The notes under the pieces are model-generated. The model did no database searches. It saw nothing but the letters and a program-made list of their open reading frames with translations, and had not been told where the DNA came from. A stretch of DNA of 34,633 nt from Lacticaseibacillus zhaodongensis (GTDB taxonomy: Bacteria > Bacillota > Bacilli > Lactobacillales > Lactobacillaceae), in the NCBI RefSeq assembly GCF_009687905.1, contig NZ_BLBG01000021.1, forward strand, positions 1-34,633, given 5' to 3'. Position numbers and translations under genes: made by a program. Below, piece by piece: positions 25,011 through 34,626 of this stretch (the stretch's first letter is position 1; every line of letters begins with the position of its first letter).

Positions 25011-28000
25011 TTAATCTTCACCGTTACGGCGTTTCTTACCGAAGCCCAGTAGAGCGAAGAAACCGGCAATTGCGAGGCCAAGTGCGGACAAGCCGCTGTT
25101 CTTGGCGTCACCAGTTTGTGGCAGTTGCTGTTCAGCCTTACCAGCGGCATTCTTGGCAGTGCTGCCACTAGTTGCGGGCAGGTTCTGCTGCTCGTTCGTG
25201 GCATTTTGCTTGTCACCACTACCGGTTTCACCGCCGAAGGTATCTGGCAGCTGACCAATATCCGTACCATCAGCGCCATTTGTTTCTGGCGTGTTTGTCG
25301 GGGTGTCAGTGCCGCCATCCGTGTCTGGCAGTTCGCCTTCAGGGGTGGTGTCCGTTGGCGTCCCATCGTCGCCGCCAGGGGTGATCGTGCCGCCGTTGTC
25401 CGGCGCTGGCGTTGTGGAAACTGGCTCAGGCATCTCGACCTTCGTCCAGACCTGCTTACCCGGTCCGAGTGCGACTGGCCGGTAAGTGACGGTGACCGTG
25501 GCGTTCGTGCTGCCGTAGTGCACCGTAGTGGCCGGTACCACGATCGTGTCGGCAGCGTAGCCTTTAAGGTTTGGCGTGTAGACCTCTGCAAAATCACCAC
25601 TAGTTGGCGTTGCCGGGGTGCTGCTAATTACCTGACCGGTGACCTTATCCACGGTGACTGTCCGCGTGAAGTCTACTTGCTGGACTACTGGTGCAGGCGC
25701 TTGTGTGCCACCGTCCGCTACCACGTAGTTGATCGTGCGGGTAACGCTGGTCTTGAGCTGCTGCGTGCTGGTCCCATGCTGCAGGTGAATGGTGAAGGTC
25801 TGAGTTGTTGCATCATCCGCATCGTAGGTGGTTCCGCTCTGGAAGCCATTGCTTACCAGTTCGTAACCCTTGTCGGTGTAGTTCTTAATACCCGCCGCAG
25901 CATCGTAGTCAATCACGGTTCCGGTGTTACCCCGCAGGTTATCGGTGTGGAGCCACTGGTGCGTGGTGTCATCGAAGTAGACCATTGCCGCGTGCTGCGC
26001 GTCGCCATCCGTGTTGTCGTAGTACTTATCCGGTGTGGTTGATGGTGCTTCTGGCACCTCAGTCTTAACCTGTGGATTGGTCTCCGGAATTCCGACTTGC
26101 CAGTAAGTTACTGTCTCAGTTGTGTTCGCATCGCCGAACTGAACCGTCTTAGCCGCAACATTTGGCTTATCAACCATGTAGCCATCAAATTGCTCTGACG
26201 GAACGGCTGCAAAATCTGCGGAACTTGGCGTTGGCTTGGTTACGGAAATGGTGGCACCCGTTACCGCATCCTTAACGGTTGTCTGGCTGAACCTAGCAGT
26301 CTGGGTGACTGCTTCCGGCGCCGCCAAATCGCCACTCTTGACCACGTAATTGATGGTCCGGGTAACTTGAGTCGTGACCGTGTTTTGCGTGGTGCCGTGG
26401 ATCAGGTGGATGGTGATCGTCTGGGTAGTCGTGTCATCATCGTCGTACTTAGTTGGGGTGTCAAAGCCGTTACTTACCAGCTCGTAACCCTTGTCCGTGT
26501 AGTTCTTAATGCCAGTTGCAGAATCGTAGGTGATATCAGTGTTGTAAGCACCGGTGACTTTTTCTGTCGCCAACGTCTGCTTAGTTGTGTCGTCAATGTA
26601 GACCACGTTGGCCTTTTGCGCACCAACTGGCGTGTAGGTGACGGTGACCGTGGAGTTCTTGTCGCCAAAGTGAACGGCGGTCGCGGTGACTGTTGACTTG
26701 TCAACATTGTAGCCATCGAGGTGTTCTGAGGTGACAGCGTCCAGGGTGACGCTGGCTGGCGTTGCCACAGTCTTACTAAGAGTCTTCCCAGTGACATTAT
26801 CCACGGTCGCGGTCTGCGTGAAGGTCGCGGTTTGCACAACTGCTTGTGGTGCTGGCGCGTTGCCATCACTGACCACGTAGTTAATGGTCCGGGTAATTGG
26901 TGTCGTCACGGTTTTGAAGCTTGTACCGTGAATCAGGTGAATGTAAACCGTCTGGGTAGTCGTGTCGTCATCATCGTACTTGGTTGGTGTGTCAAAGCCG
27001 TTGCTTACCAGCTCATAGCCCTTGTCCGCGTACTCCTTGATGCCAGTAGCAGCATCGTAAGTGATGTTGGTGTTGTAGGCGCCAGTGACTTCTTCTGTTG
27101 CCAGCGTCTGCTTGGTCGTGTCGTCAATGTAGACCACATTGGCCTTTTGCGCACCAACTGGCGTGTAGGTGACGGTGACCGTGGAGCTCTTGTCGCCAAA
27201 GTGAATATCGGTCGCGGTGACTGTTGACTTGTCAACATTGTAGCCGTCGAGGTGGTCCGAGGTGACAGCGTCCAGGGTGACGCTGGCTGGCGTTGCCACA
27301 GTCTTACTAAGAGTCTTCCCAGTGACATTATCCACGGTCGCGGTCTGCGTGAAGGTCGCGGTTTGCACAACTGCTTGTGGTGCTGGCGCGTTGCCATCAC
27401 TGACCACGTAGTTAATGGTCCGGGTGATTGGTGTCGTCACGGTTTTGAAGCTTGTACCGTGAATCAGGTGAATGTAAACCGTCTGGTTAGTCGTGTCGTC
27501 ATCATCGTACTTGGTTGGTGTGTCAAAGCCGTTGCTTACCAGCTCATAGCCCTTGTCCGCGTAGTTCTTGATGCCAGTAGCGGAATCGTAGGCGATGTTG
27601 GTGTTGTAGGCGCCAGTGACTTCTTCTGTCGCCAACGTCTGCTTGGTCGTGTCGTCAATGTAGACCACATTGGCCTTTTGTGCACCAACTGGCGTGTAGG
27701 TGACAGTAACCGTGGAACTCTTGTCGCCAAAGTGAACGTCAGTCGCGGCAACTGTTGACTTGTCAACATTGTAGCCGTCAATGTGGTCCGAGTTGACAGC
27801 GTCCAGGGGGACACTGGTTGGCGTTGCATCGGCAGTGCTGAGAACAGCTTTAGTCACCGCATCCAGCGTTTGCAGCTGGGTGAAGGTCGCCGTCTGCACA
27901 ACTGCTTGTGGCGCCGCCGCGTTGCCGTCACTGACCACGTAGTTAATGGTCCGGGTGATTGGTGTAGTCACGGTCTTGGTGACCGTGCCGTGAGTCAGGT

Positions 28001-31000
28001 GAATGTAAACCTTCTGGGTAGTCGTGTCGTCATCGTCGTACTTGCTTGGCGTGTCGAACCCGTTGCTTACTAGCTCGTAACCCTTGTCCGTGTATACCTT
28101 GATTCCATCCGCGGAGTTGTAGGTGATATCTGTATTGTAAGCACCCGTCAAGTCTTCGGTGGCAAGCTGTGTGTTGGTCTTGTCATCAACATAAACCACC
28201 TGAGCGTTTTGTGCACCAACTGGCGTGTAGGTGACGGTGACCGTGGAGTTAGCATCGGTAGGCGCAACTGTAGCAGCCGCAACGCTTGCAGTATCTGCAA
28301 CGTAACCGGACAGATGTGGTGTCCCAACTGCAGCAAAGCTGCCACCAGTTGGCATATTCGTCGTCTTAGTGGTGCTGGTAACGTTGTCGGTGACTGCTGT
28401 CTGCGTGAACTCTACCTTTTGGATCAAAGCATCCGGCGCGGTCGCATTACCATCACTGACCACGTAGTTGATGGTCCGAGTAACGGTGATGGTCTTCTTA
28501 GTCGTTGTTGTCCCGTGCTTCAGGTGAATCGTGAAATTCTGATCGGTAGCCTCATCGTCATCGTAAGTTTCCGTTGGGTCGTAATCGTTGCTGACAACTT
28601 CGTAGCCCTTGTCGGTGTACTTCTTGATGCCAGCGGTCACATCGTAACTAATCACATCGCCGGGATTACCAGTCAGCAGATCCGTTGCGAGCGCGTGCTG
28701 CTCAGTATCGTCAACGTAGAGAACGGTTGCATTCTGCTTGACCGCCTTATGGTAGGTCAGGGTCACGGTGTCTTTAGTCAGCTTGCCCGTGGTCTTGTCG
28801 AAGCCCGCGTCACCCGTCTCTAGTGGCACACTTGCAGCCGTCAGTGTGTAACCATCAATGCTTGCGACCAAACCCAGATCATTCAGGTCGTACGCAGCCG
28901 TGCCCGCTTCCGCGTTGACCGTGACGTATCCGCGGCCATCGGGGTGAATTTGCGTACCAGTTTCATCAACATATTTAACGGTCAGCGGCAGCTGTGCCCG
29001 GGTGTAGAAGAAGGTGTAATTACCAGGCTGATCACCAATTGTTTGGTTAACGGTCGCTGTCCCAATCACGGTGTAGCCAGGAATCGTGAGCGCAGTCAGG
29101 GGTTGACTCGTGCCAACGTAAGCTGGTTTGGTCGTCGTTGGTTCATGCAAATCAGTAACCTTACCGGAATCATCCTTGAACTGGTAGTGCACGGTGATGG
29201 TGTTCGTCGCGGGTGCAAAGTAAAGGTTAATGAACTGACTCTGCGCGTTGGTAACCGTGTAACTCTTCACATTGCTGCTATTAGCGGTGTATCCAGGAAT
29301 CGTCGTGTACTTGCTGTCAGTCAGGGGGATGACATCGCCCAGTTGACCGGTGATGTTTTCAGACTTGATGGTCTCCCCAGTCAATTCGTTGACATAAGTA
29401 ATGCCGATTTGAATGGTCGTCTTGTCATATACAAAAGTGACGGACTGGTTGTTGTCATCAATGTAAGTGAAGTCCTGTGTCTTCACTTTAGGCGTGTAAC
29501 CACCGATTGTTTGTGCAGGGATGGTAATTTTGTCACCAATATTTCCTTTGAGCGTCTGACTCGGAGCAATCTTGTTGCCATCGCCATCAACATAGTTAAC
29601 CGTTACCTGCCGCTGGGTCTTGATCTGCGTTGGCAGCTGGTTGATTTGAGCGGCGAAAATTTTGCCGTCCGCACCGTCTGCATACGAGTAGGCCGTCGCG
29701 TTGGCAGTAGTGTCAGTGTTGCCAGTATCTGCCACCTTGACCGGCATCTGCACCGTCAGCGCGGTCGCGGGTTCAAGGCTTGGGCTCTGAACAAGGATAC
29801 TGCGGACCGTACTCCAGTCGGTAATTGCACTTGCATCCTGGAAGCCGCTCAGTTGATCAGCGGTTAGTGCGGTCCCCTTGGTTACGTCGTACTTCTGGGT
29901 ACTGTACTTGATAGTGGTCCCTGCGGCCGGAGTTGCGCCACCGGTCAACTGCAGAGTGTATGCCGCCCCATCTGCTGTCGTTGGCAGGGTCACCATGGTC
30001 GTGTAATCACTAAGTGGCACCGTGGTCCCGTTGTAAACGTACGCCCGGATATTCCCGGTATCAGTTCCGGCGTCCGGGTAGAAGGTTGCAATGCCCTGAT
30101 CATCAACGGCATAGCTCTGCTCACCATCGGCCTTGACCCCATTGCTGAGATAAAGCGTGGTTGGCACGGAAACCTTCCAAACGGTATTGGTAGTGTCCTT
30201 ACCAACGTAGAACTGATCAATGCCAAGCGCCTTCGCGTCTGCCGCAATTGCACTTTCGTTGTTAGCGGCCACGGCGTCAACGGTTTTGACATCTCCAGCC
30301 CCGCTCTTCCAATTGGCAACATCCATCTGGTTGTTCGGTAGCCCGATCAGCACCTTGTCACTATCACCAGCAGCAAGGGTTGGGTCATCGCCAACAACCA
30401 CGTCAGAGTTAACCTTTAAGTTGACCACGATCCCCGCGGTTCCGTACCCAACAGTAGCTTTGTTGTAGCGCCCATCAGCGCTCAGGTTAGTCGCGTCACC
30501 GGCAGGAACCGCAATTTTGAGATACTGACTACCGTCTGCTTCAGTGATCACGCTGGTATTTTCATTGTACTTGTTAGTACTTTCAAAAGTCGTGTGGTCA
30601 GGCAGCCGCACGTAAATAACCGCCCCTTCATCCAGGATCGGGTATGCACTGTGGAAGTAATTGTAGAATGGGTGCACCTCAAAACTAATTGAATCACCAC
30701 CCTGAACTGTGGATCCCGTTGCAGTTTCCGAAGTGTAGGTCTGATAAATCGTGTGGTCGGTGGTTATGGTAAGACCGTAATTTTTATCGTCTGTACCCTT
30801 CAATACACCATTATCAGTTGCGTATGCATAGTCGTACACAATTGGATACTTAATCGTTCCTGCTGTGGCTGCGTCTACTGTCAAGCTAGGATCGATTGCC
30901 ACAGTCCCAAAGGATGAGTTGACCATCTTGGTAATTTTGACCACGTACTGCTTGATGGTGCCATTCGTGCTTGGTGACCAAATGCCAGAACCATTGCCGT

Positions 31001-32987
31001 CATAATTAAGTGCACTCAGAGAACTGGTTGCCAAAACGTTACCATCCGCATCAAGGGCACTTACAGTCCCATCGAAGCCCCGATCGCGCTGCGCAACATC
31101 CGCGCTAACTGTGATTGCTTTAGAACTAAGGCCATCAGGTACGTGCACGGTCCACTCACCGTCGAGGTCAGCCGACGTGTTTTTGACAACGTTTAGTGCG
31201 TGACTGCCGTTGACGTTGTACTGACCAACATCTTGCTGTGAAACGTAAACCACTTCTTTTTGGCCACCACTAGTCCAGTATGTCTCGCTAGCCTTCTCGA
31301 CGTTCACGGACATTGGTGTCTTAGCTTGGTGAGTGATATTCCCTTGTTTGGTGCTGATGGTTGTTGTAGGTGCCGCCGTAGCAGTAACCTTACTGCTACC
31401 CGTTGTCATTTTGCCGACAAAGTAAGTGTTCGTCGGAATAGCGCCACCGTTTCCGTAAACACCGGAACCAATGTTGTTCAGACCGGCCGCCGTTGCTTTA
31501 GCAATGTCTAATTTAGCAATTACATCTTGGCCAACTCCAGCTTGTGAAAAATCAAAAATTGAGCTGTTATTACGCTCAAGCTGCATTTTCTCAGTCTCTT
31601 CTTCATCCAGTTCATAGCCATCTGGAACCGGGATGGTGAAGGTGTAGTCATTGACATCAGTCAGTGGAATCCGGTCATCGTAGCCCACACCAATTGAGGT
31701 TGCAAAGTCTTCGCCAACGGAAACCTGCTTGGACCCACTGCCACCCGCAGAGAAGTCTGTGATCTCGCCATTAGTAACATCGCGCAACGCGTTCTTAACG
31801 TTCATGGTCACCGTCTGTTTAGGATCACCGTTAAGAGCAACGGTCAGTGCGCCACTGTCGGTACCGGTAGCCTGCTCAGCGCGTTCACTGACTTCAATCG
31901 AAAAGCTCAGGTTAGTATTGTCGTTTGTTGCCGTGTAGCTAATGCTTGATTTATCCGCCGCCACAGCGTTGGTGAGTCCATTCACAGTGTCGGTCCGTGA
32001 AATCGTCTTAAAATCGGGCGCCGTAATTGTAATCACGTCGTCCTTCTTGATGTTCGTCGCGTCAACCGTGATGGTGTGCACATTCGGCGTCCCGTCCGCA
32101 GGCTTAACATCAACATAACCAGTGTATGAATCATCGGTTGTGGTGGTCGTGGTCGAGCCATCTACCCGCAGTGAAATCGTCTGCGTTTCGCCATCCGCGT
32201 CTAGCAGCGTCTTGTACTCAACTTTAGGGGCGGCCGTTGCGTTCTGCTTGTCCTTAGTAGTACTTGAAGCAGCGGTCGTGTTATCTGTCTGTGCGGCCGC
32301 AGTGTTGGCAGTAGCTGTACTGGTGGCCGTGCCATCCGTTTGTGCTCCCGTAGTACTTTCAGTAGCGTCCGCGTCGGTACCTGTCTGTGTGTCCGTAGCG
32401 GGCGTCGTTGCTTGCGCAGTTTCCGCTGTCGCGGTCTTCACAGCAGCGGCTTGGGCTGGCGCTGTGGTGGTAGTCGTGTCGGCGGCAGTTGCATCCTTAG
32501 TGCTAGTCGTATCCGCGGCGGGTGTATCTTTTGCAACCGGCACTGCGCTGTAGTGGACCGTCACGTCACCAGTAGTTGTCCCATCTGCGGCAGCTACTTC
32601 CTGCGTATCTGGCGTCTGACCACTAATCGTTGGTGCGCTAACAGCCACAAAATTATTAGTGCCCAGAAGATGCCAAGTTCCCTGCGCGTCTTCGCTCAGG
32701 GTATTAGTTTGCACAACATCGGGGCTGACGGTCTGCCCGGCCGCGTCGACAAAATGAATTGTCCGCGTGACCGTCTTGGTGACGACCTTGTCCGGTTGAC
32801 TAGTATTCGCGGCGGTTTGCGTGTTGGCGGCTGGATCATCAGTTGCGGCAAAGGTACTGTGTAGCTGTCCAGTCATCGTGGTCAGCGTGAAGGTCGCTAC
32901 GGCAACGCCCGCGATAATCCACCCGTGCTTAGCTTTGTACATCCGGTAATGAATTTTGCGTTCGATTCCATTCTGATTTCTAATCAT
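25011..32987 (-). CDS. LPXTG-anchored mucus-binding adhesin (MucBP and MUB repeats), 2658 residues
   Basis: The N-terminus has a degenerate KxYKxGKxW signal (RMYKAKHGW) and a hydrophobic span ending near STFAA. An Mub_B2-like domain (about 68-150), an Ala/Thr-rich linker (about 150-255) and a large beta-rich region follow. MucBP domains begin near 1125 (QVTVNYVDGDGNKIAP). Six MUB units start near residues 1418, 1593, 1770, 1947, 2124 and 2331, each pairing a V(V/L)Y(I/V)DD module with a TRTINYVVSDG (Mub_B2) module. A Pro/Thr/Gly-rich wall-spanning region leads to LPQTG at 2622-2626, a hydrophobic span and KKRRNGED. MUB proteins bind mucin glycans (family knowledge); the exact ligand is not readable. 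GGGGG lies 7 nt before ATG 32987. It is preceded by a truncated paralogue. Confidence 0.95.
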   Translation of the reverse strand: MIRNQNGIERKIHYRMYKAKHGWIIAGVAVATFTLTTMTGQLHSTFAATDDPAANTQTAANTSQPDKVVTKTVTRTIHFVDAAGQTVSPDVVQTNTLSEDAQGTWHLLGTNNFVAVSAPTISGQTPDTQEVAAADGTTTGDVTVHYSAVPVAKDTPAADTTSTKDATAADTTTTTAPAQAAAVKTATAETAQATTPATDTQTGTDADATESTTGAQTDGTATSTATANTAAAQTDNTTAASSTTKDKQNATAAPKVEYKTLLDADGETQTISLRVDGSTTTTTTDDSYTGYVDVKPADGTPNVHTITVDATNIKKDDVITITAPDFKTISRTDTVNGLTNAVAADKSSISYTATNDNTNLSFSIEVSERAEQATGTDSGALTVALNGDPKQTVTMNVKNALRDVTNGEITDFSAGGSGSKQVSVGEDFATSIGVGYDDRIPLTDVNDYTFTIPVPDGYELDEEETEKMQLERNNSSIFDFSQAGVGQDVIAKLDIAKATAAGLNNIGSGVYGNGGAIPTNTYFVGKMTTGSSKVTATAAPTTTISTKQGNITHQAKTPMSVNVEKASETYWTSGGQKEVVYVSQQDVGQYNVNGSHALNVVKNTSADLDGEWTVHVPDGLSSKAITVSADVAQRDRGFDGTVSALDADGNVLATSSLSALNYDGNGSGIWSPSTNGTIKQYVVKITKMVNSSFGTVAIDPSLTVDAATAGTIKYPIVYDYAYATDNGVLKGTDDKNYGLTITTDHTIYQTYTSETATGSTVQGGDSISFEVHPFYNYFHSAYPILDEGAVIYVRLPDHTTFESTNKYNENTSVITEADGSQYLKIAVPAGDATNLSADGRYNKATVGYGTAGIVVNLKVNSDVVVGDDPTLAAGDSDKVLIGLPNNQMDVANWKSGAGDVKTVDAVAANNESAIAADAKALGIDQFYVGKDTTNTVWKVSVPTTLYLSNGVKADGEQSYAVDDQGIATFYPDAGTDTGNIRAYVYNGTTVPLSDYTTMVTLPTTADGAAYTLQLTGGATPAAGTTIKYSTQKYDVTKGTALTADQLSGFQDASAITDWSTVRSILVQSPSLEPATALTVQMPVKVADTGNTDTTANATAYSYADGADGKIFAAQINQLPTQIKTQRQVTVNYVDGDGNKIAPSQTLKGNIGDKITIPAQTIGGYTPKVKTQDFTYIDDNNQSVTFVYDKTTIQIGITYVNELTGETIKSENITGQLGDVIPLTDSKYTTIPGYTANSSNVKSYTVTNAQSQFINLYFAPATNTITVHYQFKDDSGKVTDLHEPTTTKPAYVGTSQPLTALTIPGYTVIGTATVNQTIGDQPGNYTFFYTRAQLPLTVKYVDETGTQIHPDGRGYVTVNAEAGTAAYDLNDLGLVASIDGYTLTAASVPLETGDAGFDKTTGKLTKDTVTLTYHKAVKQNATVLYVDDTEQHALATDLLTGNPGDVISYDVTAGIKKYTDKGYEVVSNDYDPTETYDDDEATDQNFTIHLKHGTTTTKKTITVTRTINYVVSDGNATAPDALIQKVEFTQTAVTDNVTSTTKTTNMPTGGSFAAVGTPHLSGYVADTASVAAATVAPTDANSTVTVTYTPVGAQNAQVVYVDDKTNTQLATEDLTGAYNTDITYNSADGIKVYTDKGYELVSNGFDTPSKYDDDDTTTQKVYIHLTHGTVTKTVTTPITRTINYVVSDGNAAAPQAVVQTATFTQLQTLDAVTKAVLSTADATPTSVPLDAVNSDHIDGYNVDKSTVAATDVHFGDKSSTVTVTYTPVGAQKANVVYIDDTTKQTLATEEVTGAYNTNIAYDSATGIKNYADKGYELVSNGFDTPTKYDDDDTTNQTVYIHLIHGTSFKTVTTPITRTINYVVSDGNAPAPQAVVQTATFTQTATVDNVTGKTLSKTVATPASVTLDAVTSDHLDGYNVDKSTVTATDIHFGDKSSTVTVTYTPVGAQKANVVYIDDTTKQTLATEEVTGAYNTNITYDAATGIKEYADKGYELVSNGFDTPTKYDDDDTTTQTVYIHLIHGTSFKTVTTPITRTINYVVSDGNAPAPQAVVQTATFTQTATVDNVTGKTLSKTVATPASVTLDAVTSEHLDGYNVDKSTVTATAVHFGDKNSTVTVTYTPVGAQKANVVYIDDTTKQTLATEKVTGAYNTDITYDSATGIKNYTDKGYELVSNGFDTPTKYDDDDTTTQTITIHLIHGTTQNTVTTQVTRTINYVVKSGDLAAPEAVTQTARFSQTTVKDAVTGATISVTKPTPSSADFAAVPSEQFDGYMVDKPNVAAKTVQFGDANTTETVTYWQVGIPETNPQVKTEVPEAPSTTPDKYYDNTDGDAQHAAMVYFDDTTHQWLHTDNLRGNTGTVIDYDAAAGIKNYTDKGYELVSNGFQSGTTYDADDATTQTFTIHLQHGTSTQQLKTSVTRTINYVVADGGTQAPAPVVQQVDFTRTVTVDKVTGQVISSTPATPTSGDFAEVYTPNLKGYAADTIVVPATTVHYGSTNATVTVTYRPVALGPGKQVWTKVEMPEPVSTTPAPDNGGTITPGGDDGTPTDTTPEGELPDTDGGTDTPTNTPETNGADGTDIGQLPDTFGGETGSGDKQNATNEQQNLPATSGSTAKNAAGKAEQQLPQTGDAKNSGLSALGLAIAGFFALLGFGKKRRNGED
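26090..28736 (-). repeat. 531-bp tandem MUB repeats in the adhesin gene
   Basis: Homologous glutamine codons beginning the units lie at 28736, 28211, 27680, 27149 and 26618, so the spacing is 525, 531, 531 and 531 bp; a sixth, more distant unit begins at 25997. The two middle units are nearly identical, with 167 bp at 26728-26894 exactly equal to 27259-27425. The constant length shows that in-frame duplication or conversion has kept them alike. Confidence 0.9.
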
Positions 32988-33193
32988 CGTTATACCCCCG
33001 TGTTATTTTTATCTATTCAAGTGGCAATTGTTCTACTTCTTAATTATTGGCCACATGCTGTCCTAAGCGGTATCAATTTGCCCTAGCAATAATTTTTGCG
33101 CCTGCAAAATAAGATTAATATTCTTAAGCTTTGCATAAGGCTCACACTATGGTCCTTGACCAGCACATCGGCGCAAAGCCCCGACAGCACAGC
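32988..33193. other. Upstream region of the MUB adhesin, no gene seen
   Basis: About 200 bp of AT-rich sequence separate the adhesin start from the terminator of the truncated paralogue. A minus-strand TTGATA occurs near 33074, but no -10 lies at a suitable distance. The adhesin promoter is presumably here, since a terminator stands upstream. Confidence 0.35.
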
Positions 33194-33220
33194 AAAAAGC
33201 CCCTCCTTTGCGGAAGGGCT
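33194..33220 (-). terminator. Terminator after the truncated adhesin fragment
   Basis: AGCCCCTCC (33198-33206) pairs with GGAAGGGCT (33212-33220) with one mismatch. On the minus strand it is followed by a run of T residues (CTTTTTGCTG). Confidence 0.75.
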
Positions 33221-33254
33221 CCCCTATGCTGTGCAGTCAATTATCTGTCGATTC

Positions 33255-34568
33255 TTAGTCGTGCCGCCGCTGTTTACCTAAGCCCAGTAGGCCGAAGAAG
33301 GTAGCGATTGCGAGACCAATTGCTAAAAGAGCATTGTTATTTTCATCCCCAGTTTGTGGCAATTGTTGCTGGGTCTTGCCGCGTCCACTGACAGGATTGC
33401 TGCCACCAGTTGCGGGCAGTGTCTGTTGCGTAGCCGCGACATTTTGCTTGGCGTTGCTGCCGGCCATACCTCCACAAGTATCTGGCAGGTGGCCAATGTC
33501 CGAATCATCCCCGCCGTTAGTCTCCGGCGTGATGGTTGGCGTGTTGCCATTTGTGTCTGGCAACTGGTCTTCAGGAGTTGTGCTTGTTGGCGTACCGGTC
33601 TCGCTACCAGTAGGTCCACCATCGGGAGTGGTTGTGCCACCATTGTCTGGAATCGGCGTTGGCGTTGTGGAAACAGGTTCTGGCATCTCGACCTTCGTCC
33701 AGACCTGCTTGCCTGGTCCGAGTGCGACTGGCCGGTAGGTAACAGTCAGCACAGTATTTGCGCTGCCATAGTGAACACTAGCCGTTGGGACCACGATCAC
33801 GTCAGCCGCGTAATCGGGGATGTTTGGCGTGTAGACCTCTGCAAAATCACCACTAGTTGGCGTTGCCGGGGTGCTGCTAATTACCTGACCGGTGACCTTA
33901 TCCACGGTCAGCGTCCGGGTAAAGTCCACCTGCTGAACGACCGGTGCAGAAGCTGCCTTGCCACCGTCCGCGACCACATAGTTGATGGTCCGAGTGACAC
34001 TGCTGGTAACCGGGCTGGTCATCGTTCCGTGAACTAGGTGAATCGTGTAGGTCTGAGTTGTGGCATCATCCGCATCGTAGGTGGCCCCGCTCTGGAAGCC
34101 GTTGCTTACCAGTTCGTAACCCTTGTCGGTGTAGGTTTTAATGCCCGCCGCAGCACCATACTTGATTGCGGTCCCGGTGTTACCCCGCAGATTGTCGGTG
34201 TGGAGCCACTGGTGCGTGGTGTCATCGAAGTAAACGATTGCCGCGTGCTGGGCGTCACCATCCGTGTTGTCGTAGTACTTATCTGGGGTGGTCGATGGTG
34301 CTTCTGGCACCTCCGTCTTAACCTGTGGATCAGTCTCCGGTACCAGGGCTGGCCGGTAAGTAACCGTCACGGTCGTGTTAGCGGCACCGGCGGATACAGT
34401 CAGCGCGGGTACAGTCAGCGTGGCGGTCCCGTAGCCTTTAAGGACTGGGGACTTTTGGGCCGCTAAGGTCGCGGTCGCCGGACTAAACTGCGTGCTGGCG
34501 ATTTGCTTGCCGGTCACATTATCCGTGATGACGGTCTGGGTGAAGTCAGCATTTTGATCCTGGATTAT
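33255..34568 (-). pseudogene. 5'-truncated MUB adhesin paralogue (C-terminal half-unit, one MUB unit, wall anchor)
   Basis: The frame is open from just after a TGA at 34569-34571 to the stop at 33255 (about 437 codons). It begins inside a Mub_B2 domain at about QDQNADFTQTV, equivalent to the second half of the fifth unit of the neighbouring adhesin, then has one full MUB unit, a Pro/Thr-rich linker, LPATG and LPQTG, a hydrophobic span and KQRRHD. There is no signal peptide, ribosome-binding site or promoter; the only internal start is a GTG at 34517 within the domain. An unrelated terminator lies less than 20 bp upstream. The codons are intact and the anchor is undamaged, so loss of the 5' end may be recent or the copy may be kept as a recombination partner. 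Identity to the adjacent full-length gene is high, including 87 identical bases. Confidence 0.85.
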
Positions 34569-34582
34569 TCATAGAATTTCAA

Positions 34583-34626
34583 AAAAGCAGCGCAATCCCA
34601 CGATTCACACGGGACTGCGCTGCTTT
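34583..34626 (-). terminator. Strong terminator of a gene beyond the right edge
   Basis: Positions 34584-34599 pair with 34611-34626 with one mismatch, an 11-nt loop, and a minus-strand tail TTTTTTG. Its orientation suits a minus-strand gene lying to the right, outside the window. It ends directly before the truncated adhesin fragment. Confidence 0.85.

Noticed and set aside
24944-25600. 218-codon minus-strand frame overlapping the adhesin C-terminus
   Set aside because: Out-of-frame shadow of the wall-anchor region, rich in Arg/Thr from frame-shifted repeats.
26090-28736. Regular repeats considered as a CRISPR array
   Set aside because: Units are 531 bp, coding and without spacers.
34518-34568. 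Possibility that the 33255-34568 frame starts as a normal gene at GTG 34517
   Set aside because: The GTG lies inside a Mub_B2 domain, has no ribosome-binding site, and the encoded protein would lack a signal peptide; truncation is the simpler reading.
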